Shown in pieces: positions 23,101-36,300 of a stretch of 64,000 bases of DNA. The position numbers and the translations under genes are program-made. The first letter of the stretch is position 1. Every line of letters starts with the position of its first letter. The notes under the pieces were generated by a model, which did not search any database, was not told the DNA's origin, and was given only the letters and a program-made list of their open reading frames with translations. Source of the stretch: Maylandia zebra. Lineage: Eukaryota > Chordata > Actinopteri > Cichliformes > Cichlidae. The DNA lies in contig NC_135185.1 of NCBI RefSeq assembly GCF_041146795.1, forward strand, positions 25,980,529 through 26,044,528, read 5' to 3'.

Positions 23101-25455
23101 TCTGGCACAACTACAAAGAGTGAAATACACACAGAGGAAAACAAATGCTGGACAGTGTTTATCTCCAAGTAACTATTAAAATGCAATGGCCACCTCCAAG
23201 GGACTGTTTTATTTTATATGAAATAGAGAGAAAAAATGGATAAATAATAGTAAAGCAGCTGTGACTTTTACTGTTTTCAATGTGTCGTATTGGAAGTCTT
23301 CCACCAGGGAAGAGTGGTTCATCACAGCCAACATAAATTGAGCTTGTTTGACACAGGTGACCAGATGTCCCTCTTTATGTGGGTCTACAGCATTTCCATT
23401 CCCCAGGCCTCACATTTTGTCTGGTTTTACAGGACAAGCACTTTCTAAAATCTGAATTTTACTCATTGTGTACAAAAAGATGCTTTTGTATTAGTCTGAC
23501 AAAAGAAAGTCTGTCTAATGTCATGCTCATCAGGGAAATCCAACAAAATGTCACAAGTTTTACAAATTTTACTGAATATGATTTGTAGACATATGAAAAA
23601 GAAACATATATTCACAGTTTTTGTCTTTTTTGCTAGTTATTTTTCAGTTTTGCACAGGGACAAAATGTGGTGTGAAGTAACACAGTATGTGTCTGTCATG
23701 ACTGGATAAAAACGATTAGAACTGTGAGATGTGATAAAAGCTATAATTAAAAAAATATTTGCTAACCTAGAGATACATCCAAATTAAAATAGGAGAGCAG
23801 CTGAAATCAAAGCCTATTGATGAGGCCATGAAAACAGTCTTAAGCTTCTCTTTATCCCTATTGTATTCACTTTGTAAGAGAATTGGACACATTATACTGT
23901 ACATTTGGTATGTACATGCTAAATGACAATCCAGTAATATGAACTATATATTGTATTTTTAAGTTTGGTATGAAAATTTCAAACTACCTCTCAGCATTGT
24001 TGATGTGTCCCACTTAGTCCCACACAAACACAGTGTTTGCCCCACATTTAGTTTCCTGGGTCATCCTACAGATAAGACCATTTTCCTATATATAAAAATA
24101 TAAATAAATATAAAACAGATTAGAAATTGAAATTATTTGATTTGAACTAATTAGAAATGTATAATTAAAACAAATAATAAAAAGATATAACCTTTAAACT
24201 TTTAAAAATCTACTAAAAATTTTAAGGATGAATACCTTTATGTAATGTTCAGCATGAATATTTTTGCTAAGATACAATTTCCTTCTCTGGAGATGTGCAG
24301 ATTCAGGTCTTAAGGAGTCGTTTTCATTAAGATAACCTCTACGATTTTTCCCTACCTCTCTATTCCCAGCACCTGGAAATCATTACCCATCTGCCATTCT
24401 GGAGTATCTTCCTTTGCCAAGTAATTAAAGTAATTAATAACTGGCATTATAGTTATCTTCTGATTATGTGTCTTGCATACCTCTTGCATTTTCCATCTTT
24501 GGAGCTTAAATTTGATAAAATGAGTAGAATAAGCAAACATGCTAGCATAATGACTAGCACTCAAGCTATACGTGTATATAGTCAAATCACCGTTTTGAAC
24601 CAGTCCTGATTCTATGATGAGCTCCTGGCCAATGAAGATCCAACACAGAGTCTATTTTAATTTGCAATGAAACATAAAATGGTCCATCTTGCCAAGTATT
24701 TATTGAAAGTGACTGCCAATTCTGAGCTAGCATAGCCTGCTCACTGACTGTTCTAGTGAACTGAAACATGCTGCAATTCACTTAGAACATGATAGTTGGC
24801 AATGAACTCAAGGAAATCGAATTTAAAAAGTATTGATACTTATAGACAAACTAACAATACCACAAACCACATTCCTCAATAGCATTTTTTTTTTAATTTT
24901 TTTTCCCCACCTTTTTGGATATTTACAGCAGATTTTTAGGACGTAGCCAAAACAAAAAGGACTTTCAATATATGTATAAAGAAGCAGCTAGTTGTAAGAT
25001 AGTTGCTGCTACAAATGATCTGCTGCTAGTTAGTAAGAAAAACCAAAATGGGGAAAAGTTAGTTCTGGTGCTGTAATGAACCTGAGAGTTACTACATTCT
25101 AAAAATATAATAAAGAAATATCATTTCTACTTTAACCTAATCAATGTAATGAAATACTCCTTAGATAAACAAATAAATAAATATTACCACAAATCTTACA
25201 CTTTTTGGGCCATGGCTTCACAGAGATTTATTTATTAAAAGAATAACAGTGTAAAAGTGGAAGTTCAGAAGGTCTCAAAGAAGGTCTGTAAAGAAGAAAA
25301 ATTCTTTACAAAGATACAAGAATCTTCTTGCATCATATCTGATGAAATGATGTTATTTTGCTCTTTGCTGCTTTTTTTGTGGTTTTTAATGGTTTTTTGA
25401 TCTGGTTTAAGTTACCCTGTGGTACATGGTGATGAAAAGCAATTTTCTGAAGTGA
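20171..25455. other. long non-coding stretch
   Basis: No exon recognised. Contains a (CT)n tract at about 21220-21246, an A-rich (AAAG) tract at about 22715-22745, and AT-rich low-complexity sequence around 24080-24200. Confidence 0.5.
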
Positions 25456-25462
25456 AAGATTA

Positions 25463-25493
<31 letters not shown>

Positions 25494-25850
25494 AACTTTA
25501 TTAATCCCTCGGGTGGGTTCCTCTGGGAAATTCGATTTCCAAAAAAGCACAGCACCGACAGAAGTTACAGAGTTATACACACACACACATATATATAAAT
25601 ACAGAGACAATATAAATAAAATATACGAAGGGGATAAATAGAATAAATAGGAATAAAAATAAAAATACAAGTGAATTGCACATTTCAAGTATTGAGTCTA
25701 TTGCACCGTTGACTATTTACAAAAGTATTGCACAAAAGGTATTGCACAGTGAGGTGAAGAGGCACTACAGCTTAGTTGTTCCCTCCTTTGTCCTCCTGTT
25801 TCCCCTCCCTCTCCCCTCCAGAGAGGAGTAGATTATGAGATATAAGTAAA
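25456..25850 (-). repeat. LINE 3' end with (AAGAT)n tail
   Basis: A tandem AAGAT run at about 25460-25490 is followed by AGAACTTTATTAATCCC and TGGGAAATTCGATTTCC. On the minus strand this reads as a non-LTR element 3' end (…GGGATTAATAAAGTTCT) with an (ATCTT)n tail. The body continues to about 25850. Confidence 0.75.
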
Positions 25851-27419
25851 AACTTTAAGGACGCAATCCTGATGACACATAAAGGGGCCTAAAAATATAT
25901 ACAATATTAGAGTATGGGATGGTTTGGTGACAACTGGTCACTGATGTTATGCTTTGGACTACCTTGTATAGGTATATCAATACATTTTAGAAGGAAATGT
26001 ATGTTAGGTGAACTACATTTATTTAGTTGATCTCAAAATAAGGGTTTAAAATATGTATTGTAATAGATTTAACAGCTTTGATTACAAACAGAAACAGTAT
26101 GTTAGACTGATGTGAAACAAACTAAAATATTGTTTTATTTTCATTGTTATTATTTGCACATCCTTATCACCATTAAGAAGTACATTGGTATTCTGACTCC
26201 ATATTTTCTTAAAAATATGGCGTGCAGTACCTTCAAACACATCGCACTGAGGTCAAATGGACTTCAGCAGAGGGTTTTTCCTCAGCAGTGACCTTCAGCT
26301 CAGTCTGAGCAGTTCCATTCAAATAACTAATAACCAATTATTAGCCTTAAGCCTACATGTTGAAATTGTGTCTGGAAGCTTGGAAGCCATCTTTATTCAC
26401 GCGTGAATCTGTTACTATGTACGGGAGTAAGTTTCACAGATGGAAGAGAAGAAAGCAGATGGACTTAATGAGCAGGCAAGCTTTGAAGGGAGCAGGTGGG
26501 TGGGTGTTGGGGGGCAGGCAGACAGAGGGAGATGGAGGAATCTGATGGCTTTATGGTTTTTCTGAGGTAGTGTATGTTTTTGCAACTACAATTGGGGTAT
26601 CAATGCATCTCTCAGTTACCATGACTACAGCAGAGCCTCTCTGTTCATATAAAGAATGGCGACTGATGTGCGGCCACGCAGGGACCAATTATCTCTGTCT
26701 GAATTAGCGAACCCTGAACGCTCTCCTAAGTGCGTACGGGGGGGATACACCTAAATTGAAGTTCCTAAATTGTAATTGTCCAGATTAGGAGAACATTTCT
26801 GGAATGATAATGCCAGGAATAATACACGGAGGATAATAATTTGAGAAAGAAGGTTTGAGTCACTCTCCCTCATTACAGCTTGAATAGTATGTTAATTGTT
26901 CCTGTTATTATTAAAGTTTGTCTGATGAGGTTAAATATGTGAGGAACTCATTATCCAAAGTTGTTCTGGATTTTCATTTACATAACTTCTTGGAAAATTG
27001 TTTATAACATGAAATATATCTTAACCCATTCATACTGTTGACATTTCATGCCCTCACAATATGGTCCAGGCCAAGAAAGCCAAACTATGAAATACAGAAC
27101 TACTTAGAATGTGTAATTAGCAAAGCTGACATGAATAAATGGATTATTAAAACATAGTTTAATAATAGTTTAAATTAGGACAACACTGCTTCATCATAAA
27201 AATGATCATAACTACCAATCAATCTAATCTGTGCACTCATAGCAATGATTGGAAATGTTGCAAGTGTCATGTACTTGCATTTATGTAAAGCTTTTCTGAT
27301 CTTACTGACCACTGTGAGTACTTTTAACTAGCCACATTTTAAGCATGCATCCATGCCTTATCATTACTTCACTCTTTGGAGAGTCCCCCATGGTCCTTTA
27401 AAGACCAGCAGGTGTTTCT
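25851..27419. other. non-coding DNA with one denser block
   Basis: No gene recognised. The block 26610-26900 has higher sequence complexity with ATTA/TAAT-rich sites and could be a conserved non-coding element; that is inference. Confidence 0.4.
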
Positions 27420-27427
27420 CTCTAGAG

Positions 27428-27649
27428 CACAGGTGTCCAACTCCAGGCCTCGATGGCCGGTGTCCTGCAGCTTTTATATGTGTCCTTGAACCAACACAGC
27501 TGATTTAAATGGCTAAATTACCTCCTCAACATGTCTTGAAGTTCTCCAGAGGCCTGGTAATGAACTAATGATGTGATTCAGGTGTGTTAACCCAGGGTGA
27601 GATCTAAAACCTGCAGGACACCCTCAAGGCCTGGAGTTCGACAGCCCTG
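27428..27649. mobile_element. hAT-type MITE
   Basis: 222-bp element with inverted ends: CACAGGTGTCCAACTCCAGG at the left, and at the right CCTGGAGTTCGACAGCCCTG, its imperfect reverse complement. It is flanked by an exact 8-bp duplication CTCTAGAG (27420-27427 and 27650-27657). An 8-bp duplication and CAGGGGTGTCC-like ends are the signature of hAT elements. No coding capacity. Confidence 0.88.
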
Positions 27650-28021
27650 CTCTAGAGTAACCTGGGTAAACGTGGTCGGACCACAGACAGTTCACGTTAC
27701 ATTGTCTAGATCACCCTTGAACTCCAAAAATTGCAGCACCTGTACAACAATATAGTATTTTTTAAAACTCAGATTTCTTTTTTTGTTTTTTGTTTTGTAT
27801 TTTGTGTCACCTTGTGTCAAGTTATCAAATAATACCCAAAAAGAATTTAGCAATTTTACTGCCATTGAATGTCAAAATGGTATTTAAGGGTTAAAGTCAT
27901 GAACTCATTTCATTATCAATGTTTCAACTTATGCTAAGCCACACACATTATGCTAATTGTTATGTACTGGACTATACCATACCAGTTATGCACTCATTTT
28001 GTAAGGTAGGTCAAAAAAACA

Positions 28022-28101
28022 TTAACCTCCTAAGCCCCAAGCCTAACTGATCTCCTGCCTTTTGCCCCCGTATTAGGGGGCATTGGGGCTTAAGAGGTTA
28101 A
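28022..28101. mobile_element. tiny piggyBac-like MITE
   Basis: 19-bp inverted ends (28022-28040 and 28083-28101, one mismatch) that begin and end with TTAA, the piggyBac target site. Only 80 bp in all, with no coding capacity. The family call rests on the TTAA and the inverted ends. Confidence 0.55.
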
Positions 28102-29439
28102 AGAGAACCATCTTACTATGGTTTCACTATAGTAAGATTGTGTTATCTGTTCACATCACTGCTCTTTACAACACAGAACAAACTTCCTATTGAGAAAATC
28201 AACCTTCATCAATGCTTTTTAAACACTGGGTGGTGCAACATAATGCAGAACAAACTGAAGGAGTCATAGGCATGTCTGTGTAATTATCTCGATGGGCATT
28301 TTATTGAAATTACATGTCTTGTTGAGGCAGCTGGGCTATAAAAAGCAGCTGGAACCATGAGGCTAATTTAGAAGAGCGGTTTCAGTGTCTCTTTCAGGAA
28401 AATTTCCACAGATCTTGGACATTTGCCTGCATGTTTGTACCCCTTAGGACAAGAAAAGAACTGCTAGAATATCTGAAAACGAAAAAAGCATGCAGCTTTA
28501 GTTTAGTTGCTCTTCTTTTCCGTTGCTCAGTGTATGATGCTGAGAAACTTCCTTTATTAACAATTAAACTGCTGTAGAAATAATAAAAGCAAATCTTTAC
28601 TCAAATTCAATTAAAATGAGCTCCAAGAGAATTGTGACTGTATATGCATAGTTTTTTTTTTAATCGACTGTATATTAATGCATTAGCAAAGCCAGAAATC
28701 TTTGCAGTTTTCAGTCTGAGCAGTAAAGATGCATTGCAAGGATCATCCTCAGAGGACAGCTGTACTTTGAGCTGAATGCTAATGTAACATGCAAAGACTG
28801 CATAAGAGAAGCGAAGGTGAAGGTCTGAAAATAGAATCCAATGTAAAATTGCCTCAAACTTGCATCCTTTATTATGGCTAGTAGTGCCAGCTTGACTGGC
28901 TCCAAAAAGAGACTATATTGGACTGTGCTAGGGGAAGAAAATTACCCTGTTTCTTAGTTGATTTATTGCCTCGGTAAGCATTTTTTCTCTTGAGTTCATG
29001 AGCAAAATTGCTTTTTCAAGTATTCTTCAAAATGACATGATGTTCATTTTATAAATTATGATCCCATTTGGAGTAAAATAGTCCAATCGTTCTTCTATAA
29101 AATCACTAATAACTGATATCATCGTCTTAAGGGTTAGCGTGCACTCATTCATGCTGTGTGGCCAAGGCACAAAACCAAAACACACAACGGAGTGTATTTC
29201 CCACGCCCAGCATGAGGAGAACAATGATTCAGTCTATTATAGTTAGTAATAATGAAATCGATGGATATCAGCTGAACAGCAAGTCATCGCCTATCTCTAG
29301 CTGCTTTCTAAATCTTTTTTTTCAGCCTAAAGGTAAGTTTATTCATGTGAATTTGCATGAATAAATAAAAAAAATATTCTCATGTATGACCAAAAACAGA
29401 AAAAAATCAGACGTGGAAAAACTTCCCAGGATGTTAAAT
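28102..29439. other. non-coding DNA
   Basis: Nothing recognised. Confidence 0.5.
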
Positions 29440-30090
29440 CCATCACTATTTCTTGAAGGTTGCATCTTGAAGGATTCAAAGCTTTTCTTTGGCTCTTGGC
29501 TGCTTTTTATTGCCTTCGCTGTCAAGATGATCCCACATTGCTTTCATAATGTTGATTTTCGAGCTCTGGGGAGGCCAGTCCACGAGTAGTAGTGTGCCAC
29601 TGTGTGTTTTTCTATCTTGATAGTCTTTTACTGCATTGGCGGTGTGCTGGGGATCATAGTCATGCTGAACAATGAAGTTGTTTCCCAATCAAAGCTTTCG
29701 TAGATCAAAATCTGATGATGCTTTTCTGTGTTCATATTTCCATCAACTTTAACACCACTGGTGGAAATGCAGCTCCAAACCACGAGAGAGCCTCGACTGA
29801 GTTTTACAGACGGCTGTAGACACTCACTGTTGTACCACAGTGCAAAACAACTCGAAACAAATATTTCAACTTTAGATTCATAACTACATAAGACGTGTTG
29901 CCACAGATTTTCAGTCCAGTTAGAGTCCAGCCCTTTCACCCTGTTTCCCCTTAAAAATGACTTCTATGATTAAGACCATTTGTTCAAGAAGCTTTGGCAG
30001 ACAGTAGATGGATTAACTGAAGGGCCAGACACATCTCTCAGGTCATATGTCAGGTCTTTGCTAGATTATCCCTGTTTCTTAAGGACATGA
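29440..30090 (-). pseudogene. Tc1-like transposase pseudogene
   Basis: Minus strand. The catalytic C-terminal part reads FIVQHDYDPQHTANAVKDY and LLLVDWPPQSSKINIMKAMW (29476-29688), matching the Tc1 DPKHT...WPSQSPDLNPIE region with the family's key residues altered. The upstream part includes NWTENLWQHVLCSYESK (29628-29939), and more decayed N-terminal sequence extends to about 30090. Frameshifts separate the pieces. It is the same broad family as the copy at 51830-52740. Confidence 0.85.
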
Positions 30091-31578
30091 CTTTCAGATA
30101 CTGCTGTACATATGTGATAGATAGCTATTATTTAAACTGCTAGACTAGGACTAGAATGAAAATAAGTGGAAAATAAGTGGAAAAAGCATCTGATGTAAAT
30201 AGAAGAACTTTCTCTGTCTTCTTTGGACATTGAAAAGTCTAAAAAACTATTGCCCATGACCACTTTTATAAAACAGGAAAGTCTGGCTCTTCAGAACAAA
30301 AATATAAAGAAAGATTTCTGCACAGTACTGTATATGTGTGAAAGCATCTCACCCGTCTCCCCACTCTACACCAAAAAATATTAAACCAAAAATCACACAC
30401 ATCCAGTGGGCATAAAGGAAAGGGGATGGATTTATTTTAAGCTTCATTTTAAAATCAGACCTGCAGACATAAACTCCATCCTTCTGCTTTCTCACATTTC
30501 GAGGGTGATGGATCAGCCGCACACATTAAATTTAAAGAGTGAAAACGTGTGAGCTTCATCCTGTGTGCACCCTCACACCCACGCACGTCTGTATTGCATG
30601 TGTCAGTTTTATTCAGAAATGTTAACATGAAGAAGGCAGGATGATTTTTGGCAGCGTTAGTATTAATCTAATAATAGTTTTGGTGCAATAATAGAAAACA
30701 GGGCAAAAACAGCCTGTTGACCATCACTTTGACCTTTGTTGATCTGAGCGCCCAGGCTGACGGCAGTTTCCTCAGTTTATGTGCCTGCATAAGCCAGAGT
30801 GCCGAATAAATGAAGTCTGTGACCTGAAGGAGACATGAACGCACATCAAACAACTGCTTCTATAGTTATTGAGACACTTTAGAAAAAGATAAAAATGTCA
30901 AAGTCATGGTGGTTGTTAAAAAAAAACAAAAAAACAAAAAAAAAAAAACTCGGGAGATCACAGAAGTTCAAATTAAAAATCTACCTCAGGAGAATAAATG
31001 AATGTGTGAAAGATTTCAAACTGGATCATATAACAGCCATGAAATACACTAAAATAAAAGCTAAACAGCATCTAAATGTTAACCAACATCTAAATCATTT
31101 AATTTCACTTCGCCCCATTAAGTTTAGTCCGTCTTGCTTTTGGCATTTACATTTTAAATAGAAGGTGAAGCAATTTAATTTCATGGCAAATCTTCAATGT
31201 TTCCACACTTTCCACATTTGTGTGTTCAGGCTTGGTTTGTAACGGCCGATAACTGCATCTCCTGCTGTGAAACTGAAAGCCTAGATGTATGATGTGGAAC
31301 AGGTCAACATCAGAGTATTAAAAGGTGGGAAACACTGCATATGAGCTCATCAGACCGCGGCCCCAGCTGAGCTTTGATGGTTGAGCTTAAGGATGCGTTG
31401 ATAGAGAGGGTGCAGCCTCACTTGGCTGAGCTGCTGTCAAGCCTTTCTGAAAGCCAGCGGAAGAAGCTGCCATGATTTCCCTCTACAGCCCCCACCGTTC
31501 CCTGCCTTCTTTTTGACAGCAGCAATGGGAGTGATGAGAGTCTGTTAGGAGTCAATGGAGAAACTCAGGAAACCCTTT
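30091..31578. other. non-coding DNA left of the PNMA-type element
   Basis: No gene recognised. Ends at the target-site copy CTTT (31575-31578). Confidence 0.5.
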
Positions 31579-33379
31579 TGTAGCCAAGTACAGGATAGGG
31601 TAGGGGAAATTAAAGTAAGATGGAGAGAATGGGCCAATAGCTAGATTCGCAGGAGGGATAAAGGGAGTTGCGTGGAGAAGAATGACTGGAGCCACAGGTA
31701 AAGTTGCTATGAATTGTATTAAACTATTTAGCAACAATTTAACAGCATTTTATGAACAGGAATGAAAACATAAAATAAAATACAGTGACAGCAATAATAA
31801 TAACAGTCAGAATCCTATCTGAGCTCAGATATGTCAGTCTTGCCGGCTTAATAGTCAGTGTTCAGTCAAGTCAAATCCAACAGGTCAAAAGTTTGTGATT
31901 GGTGCGATTTCGTCCTACCGCACTGTTGCAATTGTTCGTGAGAGAAGAGCAACCTGCCCTTCTGGGCCAACTCAGAATGGCTGTGGTTCGGTTCGGTTCA
32001 AAGGGAAAGGCTCGCCATCTTCCTCGTCAGGAAGAGATCCAGGTCTCACGATCCCATAAAAAAACCTAGCCTGTAAACAACAGGACTATTACTAATTCAG
32101 TTCACACTCTAATGATATACATGGCCATATGTAAATAATGTAAGTGCTATAACAAAACAAGCACAAAACATTAATTCTAATTTCTAACTATAGTCTATAC
32201 AGTGCATCTTAATCATGAATGCAATCTTTAAATCACAATCAGCTTATTCTATCGTCAAGGTGCACATTTCTATCAGAAATCAGAAATAAACCATAAACTA
32301 TGGTAGATTATTTTTTTACAGTATTGCCCTTTAACTGAATTACAGGAGCATTGCTTTACACTGCATAGCAATGAAGCAATATATTATTTACACTCAATGT
32401 ACAGAATAAAATTACCAAAAGAATATACAAAAACCCACAGGCTGTAGTTTTACAGTATGTGGTAACGTATCAGCACAGTAAGAATACACACGGACATCTA
32501 TCCAGTGCCGCTCGAGCATCAACTGTAACAAAATAAAATAGATTCATGACCTTTAAGATCAACATTAACTTATTCCATCATCTAATTTTAGTGCATTTAA
32601 TATTCAACAAGTAATACTAGAACATCATCAGCACACAAGCTGAGTGCTCAAAATGGCTGAACTCAGTGAGAAACCCCGTGTGTTCTCCCACAGTGAAAAC
32701 GTGGTCAGCTACAGCTATGAGCATTAGGCTAGTTAGCTTTTCAATTAGCCTGATTCGCCCAGTCCCAGTTTAACTCACCAGCACACTTCTAATGTTCAAC
32801 TCTCAGAGAGGATCTTGTTCAACTCTCAGAGAGGATCTTGTTCAACTCTCAGAGAGGATCTTGTCCACTTCATCCGCTCCCGCGCAGATCTACAACATTG
32901 AAATCGGGCCATTATATTCCCTGTTAACTTCTTGTTAGCTTTTTAGCTTCAAGGTTAGCTTAACAGCTTCTGACTCACCGCGATGGTTTCAAGGTCCGAA
33001 ATGTTCACAATAAATCAGGTCCGTTTCTCCAAGGTCCATGCAGATCTCCGGTATGGATATTTGCTCAATTTATCAAGTTAATAGTTATTTTCCAGCGAAA
33101 AGCTTGGCGGTGAAAATCAGTGATGGTCTCGTGCACCTCCGTCTCTCTCTGTGTCTGAGCACGTGACCGTACAGAGCAGGGGAAGGCGGGGCTTGTTCCT
33201 TCCTAACCAGTAGGGGTGTTAAATATACTCTTTGGGTTTTATTCTTATATTTATAGTATTTATCTTTTATTATTGATTTATTTTTGATCAACTCAGTGAT
33301 TAACAGAGTAATGATAAATCCCAATTAACAATAACATGTTGTAGTGCATTACTGAGTCGTGTAAACTCACTGGGTTACA
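31579..33379 (-). repeat. 3' LTR of the PNMA-type Gypsy element
   Basis: 1801 bp, exactly offset by 8314 from the other copy. Contains three tandem 23-bp units (32794-32862). Short antisense open frames in it recur in the other LTR and are not supported as genes. Confidence 0.95.
32794..32862. repeat. 3 x 23-bp tandem repeat in the LTR
   Basis: Three copies of GTTCAACTCTCAGAGAGGAT plus CTT in tandem. The same array is at 41108-41176 in the other LTR. Arrays like this in U3 often hold enhancer or binding sites. Confidence 0.9.
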
Positions 33380-33391
33380 TCCTCCCCTCTT
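33380..33391 (-). other. polypurine tract
   Basis: On the minus strand AAGAGGGGAGGA lies directly before the 3' LTR and overlaps the pol TAA stop codon. Confidence 0.85.
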
Positions 33392-36300
33392 AAATCTCAT
33401 GCACGTCCCCGTGCATGGCTCTGGGGGAATAGGTAACATCATGAGCAAGGGAGTCGATGAAAGCTTTGTTCAATCCTTGAAAGAGTGATTTAACCACTGT
33501 TACTAGTGGGTTACCTAGCTGAGGATAAGTGAGTCTTTGGGATGGTTGGCGAATTCTTTCAGATCTTCTGATCTGTGTTTCTGTTTGCAAGGTTTCAGGT
33601 TCATCATCGTTTTCAACTTGTCTTTCAGGTGAAAGTTGATGAGTTGAGTTCTCTGACAACGGTGAATCTGACAAACTGGTCGACAAAACATTTTTGTCTT
33701 TTCGAGTGTCTGTTTCAGACTCACTTGGTGTGTTATGTTGTAGGCTTGTGTCACTTTCACTTGGTGATACGTTTGCTCCACTTTCACGTTCTGTCTGAGG
33801 TAGGTCTGTTTCACGGTCCATTTCAGGTAAGTTGGTGTCAGTTGAACTTCCAATTTCGCCTTCAGGTAAGTATGTTTCAGTTTCGTTCTCAGTTTCCTTT
33901 TCAGGTAAGTCTGTCATGTCCGGTAATGTGTTAGGTTGTTCGTTATCATTTACAGGATCTTTGTTTTGTTTGAATCCTTGGGTTGGCGGTATGGCGCATA
34001 CTTGGTAAAAATGTCTGTTTTTCACTTGTGGAGGTTCAGGGTAAGAAAACTCATCTTCCTCTTCCTCAAGTGTTTGGTCGGAGTCAACTTCCAAAGCTGA
34101 ACTTTGTCTTGTGCGTGGTCTGTTAGTTTTTGTGACTCGCTCGGGTTCATGCTCTGTTGGTGAGAGAAATCCACAGGGAAGTAACAGATCTCTGTGGAGC
34201 GTTCTGTTGGGCCCATCTCCGTTTTCTGGTTTTACAGTGTATACTGGTAAGTTTTCCATTTGTTTGGTAACAATATACACTGTTTGCTCCCATTTGTCCG
34301 CTAATTTGTGCTTCTCTCTCAGGCGGAGATTTCGAACCAAGACTCTGTCTCCCACATGTAGTGTGGATTCACGGATGATTTTGTCAAACCGTTTCTTGTT
34401 TTTGTCTGCTACTTTCTGGGAGTTTTTGATGGCTATTTCGTAGCTCTGTTCGAGGTAGCTTTTCAACTGCTTGACGTATTGAGAGTGAGTCAACTGTGGC
34501 TTGTTTGGCTGTGGCAGGCCAAAGGCAATATCAATGGGCAAGCGAGGCTGTCTACCAAACATTAACTCATAAGGAGAATAGCCTGTTACATCATTTTTTG
34601 TACAGTTATAAGCGTGAGTAAGTGGTTTTACGAAGTCACGCCAGTGATGTTTCTCGGTGTCTTTCAAGGTACCAAGCATACTGAGTAATGTGCGATTGTA
34701 TCGCTCAACAGGGTTGCCACGAGGATGATAAGGACTTGTTCGGACTTTGCGGATACCGAGCAGAGAGCACAGTTCTTTGATTGTACGCGATTCAAAGTCT
34801 CTCCCTTGGTCGCTATGAAGTCGCTCTGGAAAGCCATAATGAACTAAGAAGTTCTCCCATAAGTTCTTTGCAACGGTGGTGGCTTTCTGGTCTTTGGTTG
34901 GAATGGACACAGCATACTTTGTAAAATGATCCGTGATCACTAGGACATCTTTAGTGTTTTTACTGTCTGGTTCTATTGAGAGGAAGTCCATGCAGACTAG
35001 CTCCATGGGCCTGGAAGTTTTAATATTTACCAGAGGAGCAGCCTTGTCTGGCAGGGCTTTTCTACGGACACATCTCTCGCAAGCTTTCACTTTCTTTTCG
35101 ACATCAACTGCCATTTTTGGCCAGTAGAAACGTGACCGAATGAGTTCCAGTGTGCGTTCGACCCCTAAATGCCCCATGTTGTCATGAAGATTAAGCATAA
35201 CTGTAGGGCGTAAGGAATCAGGAAGGACTAACTGCAACAAGGTCTCTGGCCCCAACTGGCGTTTCCGGTACAGTAAGTCATTTTGGAGGTCAAGACGTTT
35301 CCACTCCCTTAAAAATAAGAGAACATCGTGAGACTCAGACTTAGTATCGGCTGGTGGACGTGAGTCAGCTGCCAGCAGCTTGATGACTTTACTAATGGCT
35401 GGATCTTTTCTCTGCAGGTTGACAAGATCAGTATGGGTGTATCTGGGTAAGGCTAGGAGATTGTTATCATTGCCTTCTTCTTGAAACATGTCTGGAATGG
35501 CACCTGCAGACATGGCAAGTGACTGGACTAGAGCACAAGAGGGTTCAGTCTGATCCATAGCCATACATCTTTGACAGGCTGCCATCACGGTATCGGATTG
35601 AAGTTGGAGCTCGACATCTTTGACTGAGGACAAGAGATGGGATCTGAACTTATCAATGCGCTGACATTCCTGGGTAAAAACTGGATCGTCTTCAGGTTTG
35701 TCATGTGGTTTCCTAGATAGTCCATCTGCATCAAGATTTTGTCTCCCAGCTCTGTACTTAATGTCAAAGTTATAGGTGGACAATGCAGCCAACCAACGAT
35801 AACTCGTGGCATCAAGCTTTGCTGTGGTCAGAAGGTAAGTCAATGGGTTGTTGTCGGTGATGACTGTGAATGTGTTTCCATATAAATAGTCATGAAACTT
35901 GTCAGTTATGGCCCACTTTAAAGCTAGAAATTCTAACTTGTGGGCGGGGTATCTAGCTTCACTACGGGATAGACCACGACTTGCATAGGCTATAACCTGT
36001 GTGGTTCCATTCTGCACTTGATAAAGAGCTGCCCCAAGTCCGGTTGTACTGGCATCTGTGTGTACCAGGTAAGGTAGCTTTGCATCAGCATACCCAAGGA
36101 CTGGTGAGGTGGTGAGTTTTTCAATAATAGTTTGAAACGATTTCTGGCACTCTGGTCCCCAACGATCACCAAAGGGCTCTTTGGGGTTCAGATACTTTGG
36201 ATCACTGGGTGGGTTTTTACTATGCTTTCGTCTCGGAGGATAGCCAGCTGTGAGGGAGGTGAGGGGCTTGACAATTTTTGAGTAATCTTTGACAAATCTC

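Noticed and set aside
31552..31737. Short minus-strand frame at the LTR edge, seen again at 39836-40051
   Set aside because: Copy of the same LTR sequence, running out into different flanks; no domain.
33085..33324. 79-codon frame in both LTRs of the PNMA-type element
   Set aside because: Identical only because the LTRs are. Located in the regulatory U3 region, with biased low-complexity composition and no recognisable domain.
33575..33934. Plus-strand frame opposite the end of pol
   Set aside because: Shadow of the pol coding strand.
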